NCBI GenBank assembly: GCA_900545505.1
Contig: UQZC01000124.1
Location: forward strand, 1 to 5,035
Direction: 5' to 3'
Length of the DNA: 5,035 nucleotides
Source: an uncultured Collinsella sp.
GTDB taxonomy: Bacteria > Actinomycetota > Coriobacteriia > Coriobacteriales > Coriobacteriaceae
Shown here: positions 1-5,035 of the stretch, in pieces
Layout: each line of letters opens with the position of its first letter
How positions within the stretch are numbered: position 1 is the first letter of the stretch
Notes under the pieces: model-generated
The model's input: only the letters and a program-made list of their open reading frames with translations
Databases searched by the model: none
What the model was told of the DNA's origin: nothing
Made by a program: the position numbers and the translations under genes

Positions 1-27
1 AAGCCGCGCGTTAAAAAGGCGGAATAG
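1..27 (+). CDS. 3' end of an upstream gene (partial, unknown product)
   Basis: Reading from base 1 gives the short tail KPRVKKAE followed by a TAG stop at 25-27. A basic Lys/Arg-rich C-terminus followed within about 10 bases by a strong terminator is what the end of a real gene looks like. The other two + frames give no better ending. Only eight residues are visible, so neither family nor function can be named. The terminator that follows suggests this gene belongs to a separate transcript from the hydrogenase genes downstream. Confidence 0.5.
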   Translation, partial: KPRVKKAE

Positions 28-37
28 CAAACGGGAT

Positions 38-65
38 GGTGCGCCCACAGGGGCGCATTTTTCTT
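38..65 (+). terminator. Rho-independent terminator of the upstream gene
   Basis: A perfect 7-bp GC-rich stem is formed by TGCGCCC (40-46) and GGGCGCA (51-57) around an ACAG tetraloop. Two further G-T wobble pairs at the base are possible (38-39 with 58-59). The stem runs straight into the T-rich tract TTTTTCTT (58-65). The tract lies on the + side only, so it should stop transcription coming from the left. This separates the upstream gene from the hydrogenase operon. Confidence 0.85.
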
Positions 66-245
66 GCCGCGCCAACTTTTTGGACCGCCGCGAGCCTATC
101 GGGACATCCTCCAAAATGGCCAATAAACCGCGCGCAGTGGCCCGTGCGCCCACCGCTGCGATAGGGGGAGCGTCGCCCCTTTGCTCCAATGCGGACAGAC
201 TCCTTGCCCCGTACGCCTAAAACTCCCCAGTTGACCGAAAACCCG
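66..245. other. Intergenic stretch with no supportable gene
   Basis: Between the terminator and the candidate promoter there is no open frame with a convincing start and ribosome site on either strand. A weak imperfect hairpin can be drawn at 133-160 (CGCAG pairing with CTGCG, then TGG with CCA across a bulge), and a short GGAGC/GCTCC pairing occurs near 165-190. Neither resembles a known riboswitch or small RNA that I recognise. If transcription starts near 281, this stretch is untranscribed spacer. Confidence 0.5.
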
Positions 246-274
246 CTGCCGCTACTCATCAATTGAGCTATAAC
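246..274 (+). promoter_or_regulatory. Candidate sigma-70-type promoter for the hydrogenase operon
   Basis: A TATAAC hexamer at 269-274 matches the -10 consensus at five of six positions. A weak -35 candidate, CTGCCG at 246-251, lies 17 bases upstream and matches three of six. Transcription would start near 281, leaving a leader of about 35 bases before the ATG at 315. A better -35 hexamer, TTGACC (231-236), is too far from this -10 (32 bases) and has no good -10 of its own. The region lies between the terminator and the first hydrogenase gene, where a promoter is needed. No sigma-54-type element was seen. Confidence 0.45.
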
Positions 275-286
275 GTTAAACAATTG
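260..286. promoter_or_regulatory. Paired CAATTG palindromes around the -10, possible operator
   Basis: Two identical 6-bp palindromes CAATTG lie at 260-265 and 281-286, with centres 21 bp apart, about two helical turns. The candidate -10 (269-274) and a further 8-bp palindrome TAACGTTA (271-278) lie between them. Paired sites on one face of the helix over a promoter suggest a dimeric repressor or activator. The spacing and sequence do not fit the usual FNR or Rex boxes, so no regulator is named. In an AT-rich patch of a GC-rich genome, chance is a real alternative. Confidence 0.3.
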
Positions 287-314
287 CAGCGTTTTTGCAT
301 GGGGGAGTGATGGT

Positions 315-1604
315 ATGACGCTACTGTATTTCCTTACCCTGTTTCCGCTGGTACCGGCGCTGGGCATGCTGTTCGCGCGCGGCGACCGCGCCCGCGATGC
401 GGTGGGGCTCATAGGTTCCGGCATTATTATGGCGGTGACAGTTGTAGTCGCCGTCATGTTTTTTGGCATGGGTCCGCAGAGCTTTGAGGTTGCCTCCGGC
501 ACCTCGCATGTGCTCTCGATCATCAGCTCCGTCATCGACGTCATCCTGTGCGCCGTAATCCTGTACAACGCGTACAAATATAGGAACGCGCTCGCCACGG
601 TGCTCGGCATAGTCCAGCTGGTGGGCTCGTTCGCCTTTGCAGCCATGACGCTGCCCGCGGTCGAAGCCGTCACGGCGACGCCGCTCTACCTGGACTACAT
701 GAGTGTGATCATGGTCCTCGCCGTCGGCATCGTCGGTAGCCTAATCTGCGTGTATGCCCTGGGCTACATGAAGGACTTCCAGGCCCATGACGAGCACGAG
801 GCTGCGCTGCGCGGGCAGACCGCGCCCGACCGTCGCCCGCAGTTCCTGGCGCTTATGTTTCTATTCCTCTCGGCCATGTTCGTCATCGTGACGAGTGACA
901 ACCTTGAGTGGCTGTTCTGCGGCTGGGAAATCACCACCGTGTGCTCGTTCCTTATGATTGGCTACACGCGCACGCCCGAGGCCATCAAAAACGCCTTCAC
1001 CCAGATCATCCTCAACATGCTGGGCGGCATCGCGTTTTTGGCGGGCCTTATGTTTCTGCACGTCAATGGCATGCCGCTGACCATCTCGGGCATGATCGAG
1101 CTTTCCGGCGCCGGAACCGCGCAGTCCGCGCTGCTGGTGATGCCGGTCGTTCTGCTGTCGCTCGCCGCGCTCACCAAGGCCGCACAGATGCCGTTCCACA
1201 CTTGGCTGCTGGGTGCCATGGTTGCCCCCACGCCCACGAGCGCCCTGCTGCACTCGTCAACCATGGTCAAAGCCGGCGTATTCCTGATGGTCAAGCTGAG
1301 CCCGCTCTATGCCATCTATCCTGTGACCGGCTTTATGGTCACGAGTGTGGGTGCCATCACGTTTTTGCTCGCTGCCCTCATGGCCATCTCGCAGAGCAAC
1401 GCCAAACGCGTGCTCGCGTACTCCACCATTTCCAACTTGGGCCTCATTAGTGCCTGCTTGGGTGTCGGCGCGCCCGAGGCCGTATGGGCGGCCATCTTCC
1501 TGATCCTGTTCCACACGGTGGCCAAGTCGCTGCTGTTCCTGTGCGTGGGCACGGCCGAGCATCATATCGGCAGCCGCGAACACCAAGGGAAGGACGGCAG
1601 TTGA
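315..1604 (+). CDS. echA: Ech hydrogenase antiporter-like membrane subunit (NuoL/EchA family), N-terminal two thirds; frame broken at its 3' end
   Basis: This is the NuoL/Mrp-type subunit of an energy-converting hydrogenase. It sits in the cytoplasmic membrane and moves H+ or Na+ while the peripheral arm transfers electrons from ferredoxin to protons. The 429 residues are mostly hydrophobic helices. The ion-path residues of the family are present: Glu205 in the WEITTVCSFL helix, Lys288 in ALTKAAQMPF, His313 and Lys319 in SALLHSSTMVKAG, Lys364 in AKRVLAYST, and Lys404 in HTVAKSLLFL. The ATG at 315 is preceded by GGAG (304-307) at a 7-base spacing. After GTAEHHIGSR (to residue 421) the sequence turns to unrelated residues and stops at TGA 1602-1604. 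The missing C-terminal part, beginning DIEDMDGMF, continues in the +1 frame just downstream. Ech-type NuoL proteins are usually about 640 residues, so this product alone is truncated. Family is secure; whether it is functional, a pseudogene or recoded is open. Confidence 0.85.
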   Translation: MTLLYFLTLFPLVPALGMLFARGDRARDAVGLIGSGIIMAVTVVVAVMFFGMGPQSFEVASGTSHVLSIISSVIDVILCAVILYNAYKYRNALATVLGIVQLVGSFAFAAMTLPAVEAVTATPLYLDYMSVIMVLAVGIVGSLICVYALGYMKDFQAHDEHEAALRGQTAPDRRPQFLALMFLFLSAMFVIVTSDNLEWLFCGWEITTVCSFLMIGYTRTPEAIKNAFTQIILNMLGGIAFLAGLMFLHVNGMPLTISGMIELSGAGTAQSALLVMPVVLLSLAALTKAAQMPFHTWLLGAMVAPTPTSALLHSSTMVKAGVFLMVKLSPLYAIYPVTGFMVTSVGAITFLLAALMAISQSNAKRVLAYSTISNLGLISACLGVGAPEAVWAAIFLILFHTVAKSLLFLCVGTAEHHIGSREHQGKDGS

Positions 1605-1613
1605 GGGCCGCGA
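1574..1613 (+). repeat. 34-base probable insertion bounded by a CCGCGA direct repeat, causing the frameshift
   Basis: The hexamer CCGCGA occurs at 1574-1579 and again at 1608-1613, with 28 bases between. Removing one repeat plus the spacer (34 bases, which is 11 codons plus 1) joins codon 421 of the first frame directly to the second frame and gives HHIGSR-DIEDMDGMF. That is the smooth continuation I would expect in this family. GGCAG also precedes both copies (1569-1573 and 1596-1600), the second separated by seven extra bases, so an imperfect tandem duplication is possible. It is too short to be an insertion sequence. The reconstruction rests on my memory of the family pattern, not on an alignment. 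Confidence 0.5.
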
Positions 1614-1623
1614 TATCGAGGAC

Positions 1624-3231
1624 ATGGACGGCATGTTCAGCCGCATGCCGCACCTGACGCGCCTGATGATGCTGGGCATCATGGGCATGTTTGTGGCGCC
1701 GTTTGGCATGCTCGTGTCCAAGTGGGGCGCCCTGGTGGCGTTCGCGCAGACCGGCAACGTGCTCATGATCATGGTGCTTGCCTTTGGCTCGGCCGCGACG
1801 TTCTTCTTCTGGGGCAAGTGGCTTGCCAAGCTTTCGGGCGTCGACCCCACGGCTCAAAACGTTGAGGTCAATGTCCATAAGACCGAATGGATGGCCCTCA
1901 ACACCATCGCCGCGCTGCTTATTCTGTGCTGCGTGGCGTTCCCGGTTATCTCGAGCGGTCTGGTGTCGCCTTACTTGGCCATGGTGTTTGGCCGCGTGCC
2001 GTACGTTATTGGCAAGGACGCCATGTATCTGATGGTGGTTATCGTGGCTTTTATTGCCGTGGTGTTGCTGACTTCATTCCGCGTGAGCAACAAACCGCAT
2101 GTAAACGTATATCTTTCGGGTGTGGGAACCGACAAATATCGCCATTTCCGCGGCTCGATGGGACACGAGGTAAAGGCCGAAAAGCGCAATTGGTACTCGG
2201 AGGACGCCCTTGGCGAGAAGCGTATTGGCCCCGCGGGTAGCGTCGTGTGCTGCAGCATTATCTTGTTTGCGCTGCTGTGTTGCGCATGGATTGGGCCCGA
2301 GAGACTTGCCATGAGTGCGCCCTCGGTGCTGCGCGGCAAGTATTTTGAAGGTTCGGGTGTCGTGGGCATTTTTATTGGCACCGTGGCGTTTGCCCTGCTG
2401 GCGCCGCTTGTGGGTGGCATGATCGACGGCATTGACCGCAAGCTGTCCGCCCGAATGCAGGGCCGCGTGGGCCCGCGCCTGCTGCAGCCCTTCTACGACG
2501 TTGCCAAGCTGCTGCGCAAGGCCCCCGCCAGCGTAAACACCATGGACGATACCTATATGGCGTGCGCGCTCATCTTTACCGTGGTGGGCGGCGGCATCTT
2601 TGTGTCGGGCTCTAACACGCTACTGTGCGCTTTTATGGTGACGCTCGCCGCGATCTTTGTGGTGCTGGCGTCCGCCTCGACGCAAAGCCCGTTTGCCCAG
2701 GTTGGCGCCGATCGTGAGTTACTGCAGGTTATGAGTTACGAGCCCGCCGTTTTGCTGATGAGCGTGGGCCTGTACCTTGCCACCGACAGCTTTGATTCCA
2801 TCGCCGTGACGGGGCAGTCGGTCCCCATCATCGTGCACAGCGCGCCCATTTTCCTCGCGTTGCTCGCGGTGCTTACCATCAAGCTGCGCAAGTCGCCGTT
2901 TGACCTTTCGTACTCGCATCATGCGCATCAGGAGATCGTCCAGGGCGTCGCCACCGAGATGAGCGGCGGCACGCTGGCCAAGATGACCCTTATGCACTGG
3001 TGCGAGACCGTGCTGTTTTTGATGTGGGTGGGCATGTTCTTTGTCTGGGGCAACCCCGTGAGCTGGGTTGTAGCCCTGGTCGTGATGGCCGCGACGTATT
3101 TTGTCGAGGTCCTGATCGACAACACCTTCGCACGCAGCACCTGGCGCAGCTGCTTTAGGCTCGGATGGGGCGTGGCGCTGGTGTTTGGCCTGCTCAACCT
3201 TATGCCCATCCTCGTCGACGTGTTTATTTAG
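1624..3231 (+). CDS. echB: C-terminal part of the NuoL/EchA subunit fused to a NuoH/EchB membrane subunit
   Basis: This 535-residue frame has two parts. Residues 1 to about 225 are the end of the NuoL-like subunit: several membrane helices, then the polar stretch YLSGVGTDKYRHFRGSMGHE and RNWYSEDALGEKRIG, and a last helix at 206-223. The rest, from about residue 230, is a complete NuoH/EchB-like subunit, which links the hydrogenase arm to the ion channel. Its marks are ARMQGRVGPRLLQPFYDVAKL (about 276-296), GADRELLQVMSYEP (361-374) and SPFDLSYSHHAHQEIVQG with TEMSGG (424-449). No stop or ribosome-site-plus-gap separates the parts; the only internal Met is at 230 (base 2311), with a weak GAGAG before it. 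The listed ATG at 1624 has no well-spaced ribosome site (GAGG ends two bases before it), so this is probably not a natural start. The frame is open upstream of 1624, and the native protein likely began at 315. Fused and frame-restored, the product would be about 960 residues. Confidence 0.85.
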   Translation: MDGMFSRMPHLTRLMMLGIMGMFVAPFGMLVSKWGALVAFAQTGNVLMIMVLAFGSAATFFFWGKWLAKLSGVDPTAQNVEVNVHKTEWMALNTIAALLILCCVAFPVISSGLVSPYLAMVFGRVPYVIGKDAMYLMVVIVAFIAVVLLTSFRVSNKPHVNVYLSGVGTDKYRHFRGSMGHEVKAEKRNWYSEDALGEKRIGPAGSVVCCSIILFALLCCAWIGPERLAMSAPSVLRGKYFEGSGVVGIFIGTVAFALLAPLVGGMIDGIDRKLSARMQGRVGPRLLQPFYDVAKLLRKAPASVNTMDDTYMACALIFTVVGGGIFVSGSNTLLCAFMVTLAAIFVVLASASTQSPFAQVGADRELLQVMSYEPAVLLMSVGLYLATDSFDSIAVTGQSVPIIVHSAPIFLALLAVLTIKLRKSPFDLSYSHHAHQEIVQGVATEMSGGTLAKMTLMHWCETVLFLMWVGMFFVWGNPVSWVVALVVMAATYFVEVLIDNTFARSTWRSCFRLGWGVALVFGLLNLMPILVDVFI

Positions 3232-3235
3232 GAGG
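3229..3235 (+). promoter_or_regulatory. Ribosome binding site overlapping the upstream stop codon
   Basis: TAGGAGG at 3229-3235 combines the TAG stop of the NuoL/NuoH-like frame with a near-perfect Shine-Dalgarno sequence. It lies 8 bases before the ATG at 3244. It fixes that start over the Met at 3256 and points to translational coupling between the membrane subunit and the small subunit. Confidence 0.75.
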
Positions 3236-3243
3236 CGGCATCC

Positions 3244-3834
3244 ATGGATCATAAAATGTCGCGCTCGCCGTGGGTCATTCATTACGACGGCTCGAGCTGC
3301 AACGGATGCGATATCGAGGTGCTGGCCTCGCTCACGCCGCTGTTCGATGCGGAGCGCTTTGGCGTGGTCAACACCGGCAACCCCAAGCATGCGGATATCT
3401 TTTTGGTGACGGGGTCGGTCAATGCCCAGAACCTGCCCGTCGTGCGCCAGATCTACAGCCAGATGCTCGAGCCCAAGTGCGTGGTGGCGTGCGGCATTTG
3501 CGCGTGTTCGGGCGGCGTATTCCGCGATGCCTATAACGTGATCGGCGGCGTGGACCGCGCGATTCCCGTGGACGTGTATGCGCCCGGGTGCGCCATTCGT
3601 CCCGAGACCGTGATCGATGCCATCGTGGAGGCGTGCGGCATCCTTGATCAGAAGGAGGCCGTGATGCGCGCCGGCGGTGACCCGCTTACCGTGGGCGGCG
3701 CTGCTACCTGGGATGGCGGCGTCGAGTTGGGCGAGGACGGGTTCGTGGCTGCAGCTGGGGCCGGGGCTGACGGTGCCGGTGACGCGCCTGCCGAGAAACC
3801 CGCAGCGCCCGTCGCTGCAAAGGAGGCCGAGTAA
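3244..3834 (+). CDS. echC: Ech hydrogenase small subunit (NuoB/EchC family), [4Fe-4S] protein with Ala-rich tail
   Basis: This is the electron-transferring small subunit of the [NiFe] hydrogenase. It holds the proximal [4Fe-4S] cluster (the counterpart of N2 in complex I) and sits between the catalytic subunit and the membrane arm. The four expected ligands are visible: Cys19 and Cys22 in SSCNGCDIE, Cys86 in the GICACSGG loop (family pattern GxCxxSGG), and Cys116 in APGCAIRPE (family PGCPPRPE). The core ends near residue 152. The remaining 44 or so residues are Ala/Gly/Pro-rich with acidic residues and end KPAAPVAAKEAE, beyond the usual length of about 150-160. Three further cysteines cluster near the third ligand (Cys79, Cys83, Cys88). 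The gene is the third cistron of the operon, and its stop overlaps the next start by one base. The sequence alone cannot fully separate EchC from related group 4 small subunits such as CooL. Confidence 0.88.
   Translation: MDHKMSRSPWVIHYDGSSCNGCDIEVLASLTPLFDAERFGVVNTGNPKHADIFLVTGSVNAQNLPVVRQIYSQMLEPKCVVACGICACSGGVFRDAYNVIGGVDRAIPVDVYAPGCAIRPETVIDAIVEACGILDQKEAVMRAGGDPLTVGGAATWDGGVELGEDGFVAAAGAGADGAGDAPAEKPAAPVAAKEAE
3819..3826 (+). promoter_or_regulatory. Strong ribosome binding site inside the small-subunit gene
   Basis: AAAGGAGG at 3819-3826 lies 7 bases before the ATG at 3834-3836. It sits within the last codons of the small-subunit gene, whose TAA stop shares its final A with that ATG. 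This is a classic coupling arrangement and supports equal production of the two partner subunits. Confidence 0.75.
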
Positions 3835-4553
3835 TGCAAAAGGCTATCTATGCCACCGTTGGGATCGACGAGCTTCTGTCGCATGTCCAGGCGCTCAAGG
3901 GCGTCGGCGCGCGCTTTGTGCAGATGCATGCCGAGCGCTGTGTGGACGACGGATCGTATCGCCTGGTCTATACGTTTATCAACGTCCGCGCTGCGCAGGA
4001 GCAGATCGCGCGGGACGGAAACTATGCGATTGAGAATCTGGTGGTCGAGGGTATCGACCAGTACCAGGAGATTCCGTCCATCAGCTCGTACTATCCGGCG
4101 GTATTCCCGTTTGAAAACGAGGCGCACGACCTGTTTGGTCTTGCCATCACCGACATGCAGATCGACTTTAAGGGCTTTTTCTACCAGGTCTCGACTGCCG
4201 AACCCATGAGCGTTATCACGCCCGAGGTGAAGGCCGCGCGCGAGAAGGCCATGAAGGTGCGTGCCGCTGCCGAGGACAAGGCGCGCAAGGCCGCGGCCGA
4301 GAAGGTTGCTACTGCCATGGCCGCTGCGGGGGAGGGCACTGCGGGCGTTGGCGATGCTGCGGACGCTGCCGTCGCTCAGCCCGCTGCGGCTGCCGGCTCC
4401 GATGCTCAGCACGATGAGGTCGCTGCAAAGGCCGCGCTCAAGGCTGCCGAGATGGAGGCAAAGCTCGCCGCCATGGATCCCGAGAAAGCGGCCAAGGTCC
4501 GCGCGGCGCTTGCCGCCAAGGTCGCCCGCGACAAGCAGAAAAAGGAGGCGTAA
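3834..4553 (+). CDS. echD: Ech hydrogenase NuoC-like subunit (EchD family) with long Ala/Lys-rich C-terminal tail
   Basis: This is a soluble 30-kDa-type (NuoC) subunit of the peripheral arm. It packs against the small and catalytic subunits and carries no cofactor of its own. Residues 1 to about 130 form the NuoC-like domain, with the family signature FPFENEAHDLFGL at 91-103 (compare the ExxxxDLFG pattern of NuoC). A tail of about 109 residues (131-239), rich in Ala, Lys and Glu, follows. Stretches such as EVKAAREKAMKVRAAAEDKA and LAAMDPEKAAKVRAALAAKV look like charged amphipathic helices, joined by an Ala/Gly/Asp-rich linker (about 163-192). EchD-type proteins are usually much shorter, so the tail is unusual. 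A separate NuoC-like gene argues for Ech or Coo-type hydrogenase and against Hyc/Hyf, where this domain is fused to the large subunit. The start is fixed by a strong ribosome site and a one-base overlap with the previous stop. Confidence 0.83.
   Translation: MQKAIYATVGIDELLSHVQALKGVGARFVQMHAERCVDDGSYRLVYTFINVRAAQEQIARDGNYAIENLVVEGIDQYQEIPSISSYYPAVFPFENEAHDLFGLAITDMQIDFKGFFYQVSTAEPMSVITPEVKAAREKAMKVRAAAEDKARKAAAEKVATAMAAAGEGTAGVGDAADAAVAQPAAAAGSDAQHDEVAAKAALKAAEMEAKLAAMDPEKAAKVRAALAAKVARDKQKKEA
4541..4548 (+). promoter_or_regulatory. Ribosome binding site for the catalytic subunit
   Basis: AAAGGAGG at 4541-4548 falls in the last codons of the NuoC-like gene, 10 bases before the ATG at 4559. 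This is slightly long but usable spacing, and the intergenic gap is only five bases. It supports the 4559 start, which also begins the conserved N-terminal sequence of the large subunit. Confidence 0.65.
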
Positions 4554-4558
4554 GGTCC

Positions 4559-5035
4559 ATGGCACATCGCTCCGTTATTCCGTTTGGCCCGCAGCACCCG
4601 GTGCTGCCCGAGCCGCTTCATCTGGACCTGGTGATCGAGGACGACCGCGTCATCGAGGCAATTCCGCAGATCGGCTTTGTGCACCGCGGGCTCGAGAAGC
4701 TCACCGAAAAGCGCGACATGCATCAGTTTGGCTACATCGCCGAGCGCATCTGCGGCATCTGCGCCGTGGGCCACAGCTGCGGCTATGCCAGCGCCTGCGA
4801 GCGCATGCTCGGCATCGAGGTGCCTGGTCGCGTGCAGTATATCCGCACCATTCTGCACGAGCTTTCGCGCATTCACTCGCATCTGCTGTGGCTGGGCCTG
4901 CTCGCCGACGCCTTTGGCTTCGAGGCGCTGTTCTATCGGTCATGGACCCTGCGCGAGCAGATACTCAAGATTTTTGAGAGCACTTGCGGCGGGCGCGTGA
5001 TTCTGTCGATTAACGAGATCGGCGGGGCCAAGTCC
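4559..5035 (+). CDS. echE: Ech hydrogenase large catalytic subunit (NuoD/EchE family), N-terminal part, runs off the window
   Basis: This is the [NiFe] active-site subunit, which reduces protons to H2 or oxidises H2. The 159 visible residues begin MAHRSVIPFGPQHPVLPEPL, the typical group 4 large-subunit start. They contain the N-terminal nickel-binding motif RICGICAVGH, with Cys65 and Cys68 as expected Ni/Fe ligands. The following stretch YIRTILHELSRIHSHLLWLG and the segment GGRVILSINEIGGAKS at the edge also match the family. Keeping both cysteines shows a true hydrogenase rather than a NuoD of complex I, which has lost them. The second CxxC motif and any maturation-protease tail lie outside the window. 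The frame is open to the last base, so the gene is cut by the window and not truncated by mutation. Two nearby cysteines (Cys74 and Cys80) are additional to the motif. Confidence 0.92.
   Translation, partial: MAHRSVIPFGPQHPVLPEPLHLDLVIEDDRVIEAIPQIGFVHRGLEKLTEKRDMHQFGYIAERICGICAVGHSCGYASACERMLGIEVPGRVQYIRTILHELSRIHSHLLWLGLLADAFGFEALFYRSWTLREQILKIFESTCGGRVILSINEIGGAKS

Noticed and set aside
133..160. Imperfect hairpin in the intergenic region, considered as a riboswitch or terminator
   Set aside because: The stem is short and bulged, has no T-tract after it, and resembles no known riboswitch. It also lies upstream of the likely transcription start.
231..259. TTGACC as the -35 of an alternative promoter
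   Set aside because: At 16-18 bases spacing the only -10 candidates are TACTCA-like and match poorly, while the good TATAAC is 32 bases away.
11..673. 220-codon open frame on the minus strand covering the intergenic region and the start of the antiporter gene
   Set aside because: It runs through the terminator, the promoter region and the conserved antiporter coding sequence, and its product has low-complexity, shadow-like composition with no recognisable family.
1574..1613. Insertion sequence or other mobile element scar as the source of the frameshift
   Set aside because: The segment is only 34 bases, with no terminal inverted repeats and no transposase remnant. A 6-base repeat could equally arise by slippage or chance, so I do not call it mobile.
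861..1878. Several overlapping minus-strand open frames behind the antiporter gene
   Set aside because: These are typical shadows of a GC-rich coding strand. None has a good ribosome site or recognisable domain.
3648..4565. 305-codon open frame on the minus strand across the small-subunit tail and the NuoC-like gene
   Set aside because: It lies antisense to two well-supported genes, mostly opposite their Ala-rich GC-biased tails, where opposite-strand stops are rare. The product shows no recognisable domain.
4261..4977. 238-codon + strand frame rich in Arg and Pro overlapping the NuoC-like and catalytic genes
   Set aside because: It is an out-of-frame reading of two conserved hydrogenase genes, and its Arg/Pro/Ser-rich composition is that of a frame-shifted GC-rich gene.

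Overview
The window carries most of an operon for a membrane-bound, energy-converting [NiFe] hydrogenase of the Ech type (group 4), read entirely on the + strand. The DNA is GC-rich, with strong AGGAGG ribosome sites, tight gene packing and Ala/Gly-rich protein tails. This fits an anaerobic high-GC Gram-positive bacterium, and a Coriobacteriia (Collinsella-like) host is my best guess. The host assignment is inference from style and protein flavour, not proof.

Layout. Positions 1-27 hold the last eight codons of an upstream + strand gene ending in TAG. A clear Rho-independent terminator follows at 38-65. The rest of the gap to 314 (about 250 bases) holds no supportable gene. It contains a plausible promoter (-10 TATAAC at 269-274) flanked by two CAATTG palindromes, and a good ribosome site before the first hydrogenase gene. 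Positions 315-3231 encode the membrane arm: an EchA/NuoL-like antiporter subunit joined without a stop codon to an EchB/NuoH-like subunit. This reading is broken near 1578-1611 by a +1 frameshift, so it appears as two open frames, 315-1604 and 1624-3231. Next come the EchC/NuoB-like small subunit (3244-3834), the EchD/NuoC-like subunit (3834-4553) and the EchE/NuoD-like catalytic subunit with its N-terminal nickel-binding motif (4559 to the right edge, incomplete). A ferredoxin-like EchF subunit and maturation genes would be expected beyond the edge.

How the genes work together. In this family, the peripheral arm (small, NuoC-like and large subunits, plus a ferredoxin-like subunit) couples ferredoxin oxidation to H2 formation, or the reverse. 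The NuoH-like subunit connects that arm to the NuoL-like ion channel, so the reaction pumps H+ or Na+. The order A-B-C-D-E, with separate NuoC-like and NuoD-like genes, matches Ech. It does not match formate hydrogenlyase (Hyc/Hyf), where those two domains are fused.

Most notable points: (1) a probable 34-base insertion, bounded by a 6-base direct repeat, that breaks the antiporter gene at a conserved site; (2) the in-frame NuoL-NuoH fusion, which would give a protein of about 960 residues if the frame were restored; (3) long Ala-rich tails on the small and NuoC-like subunits.
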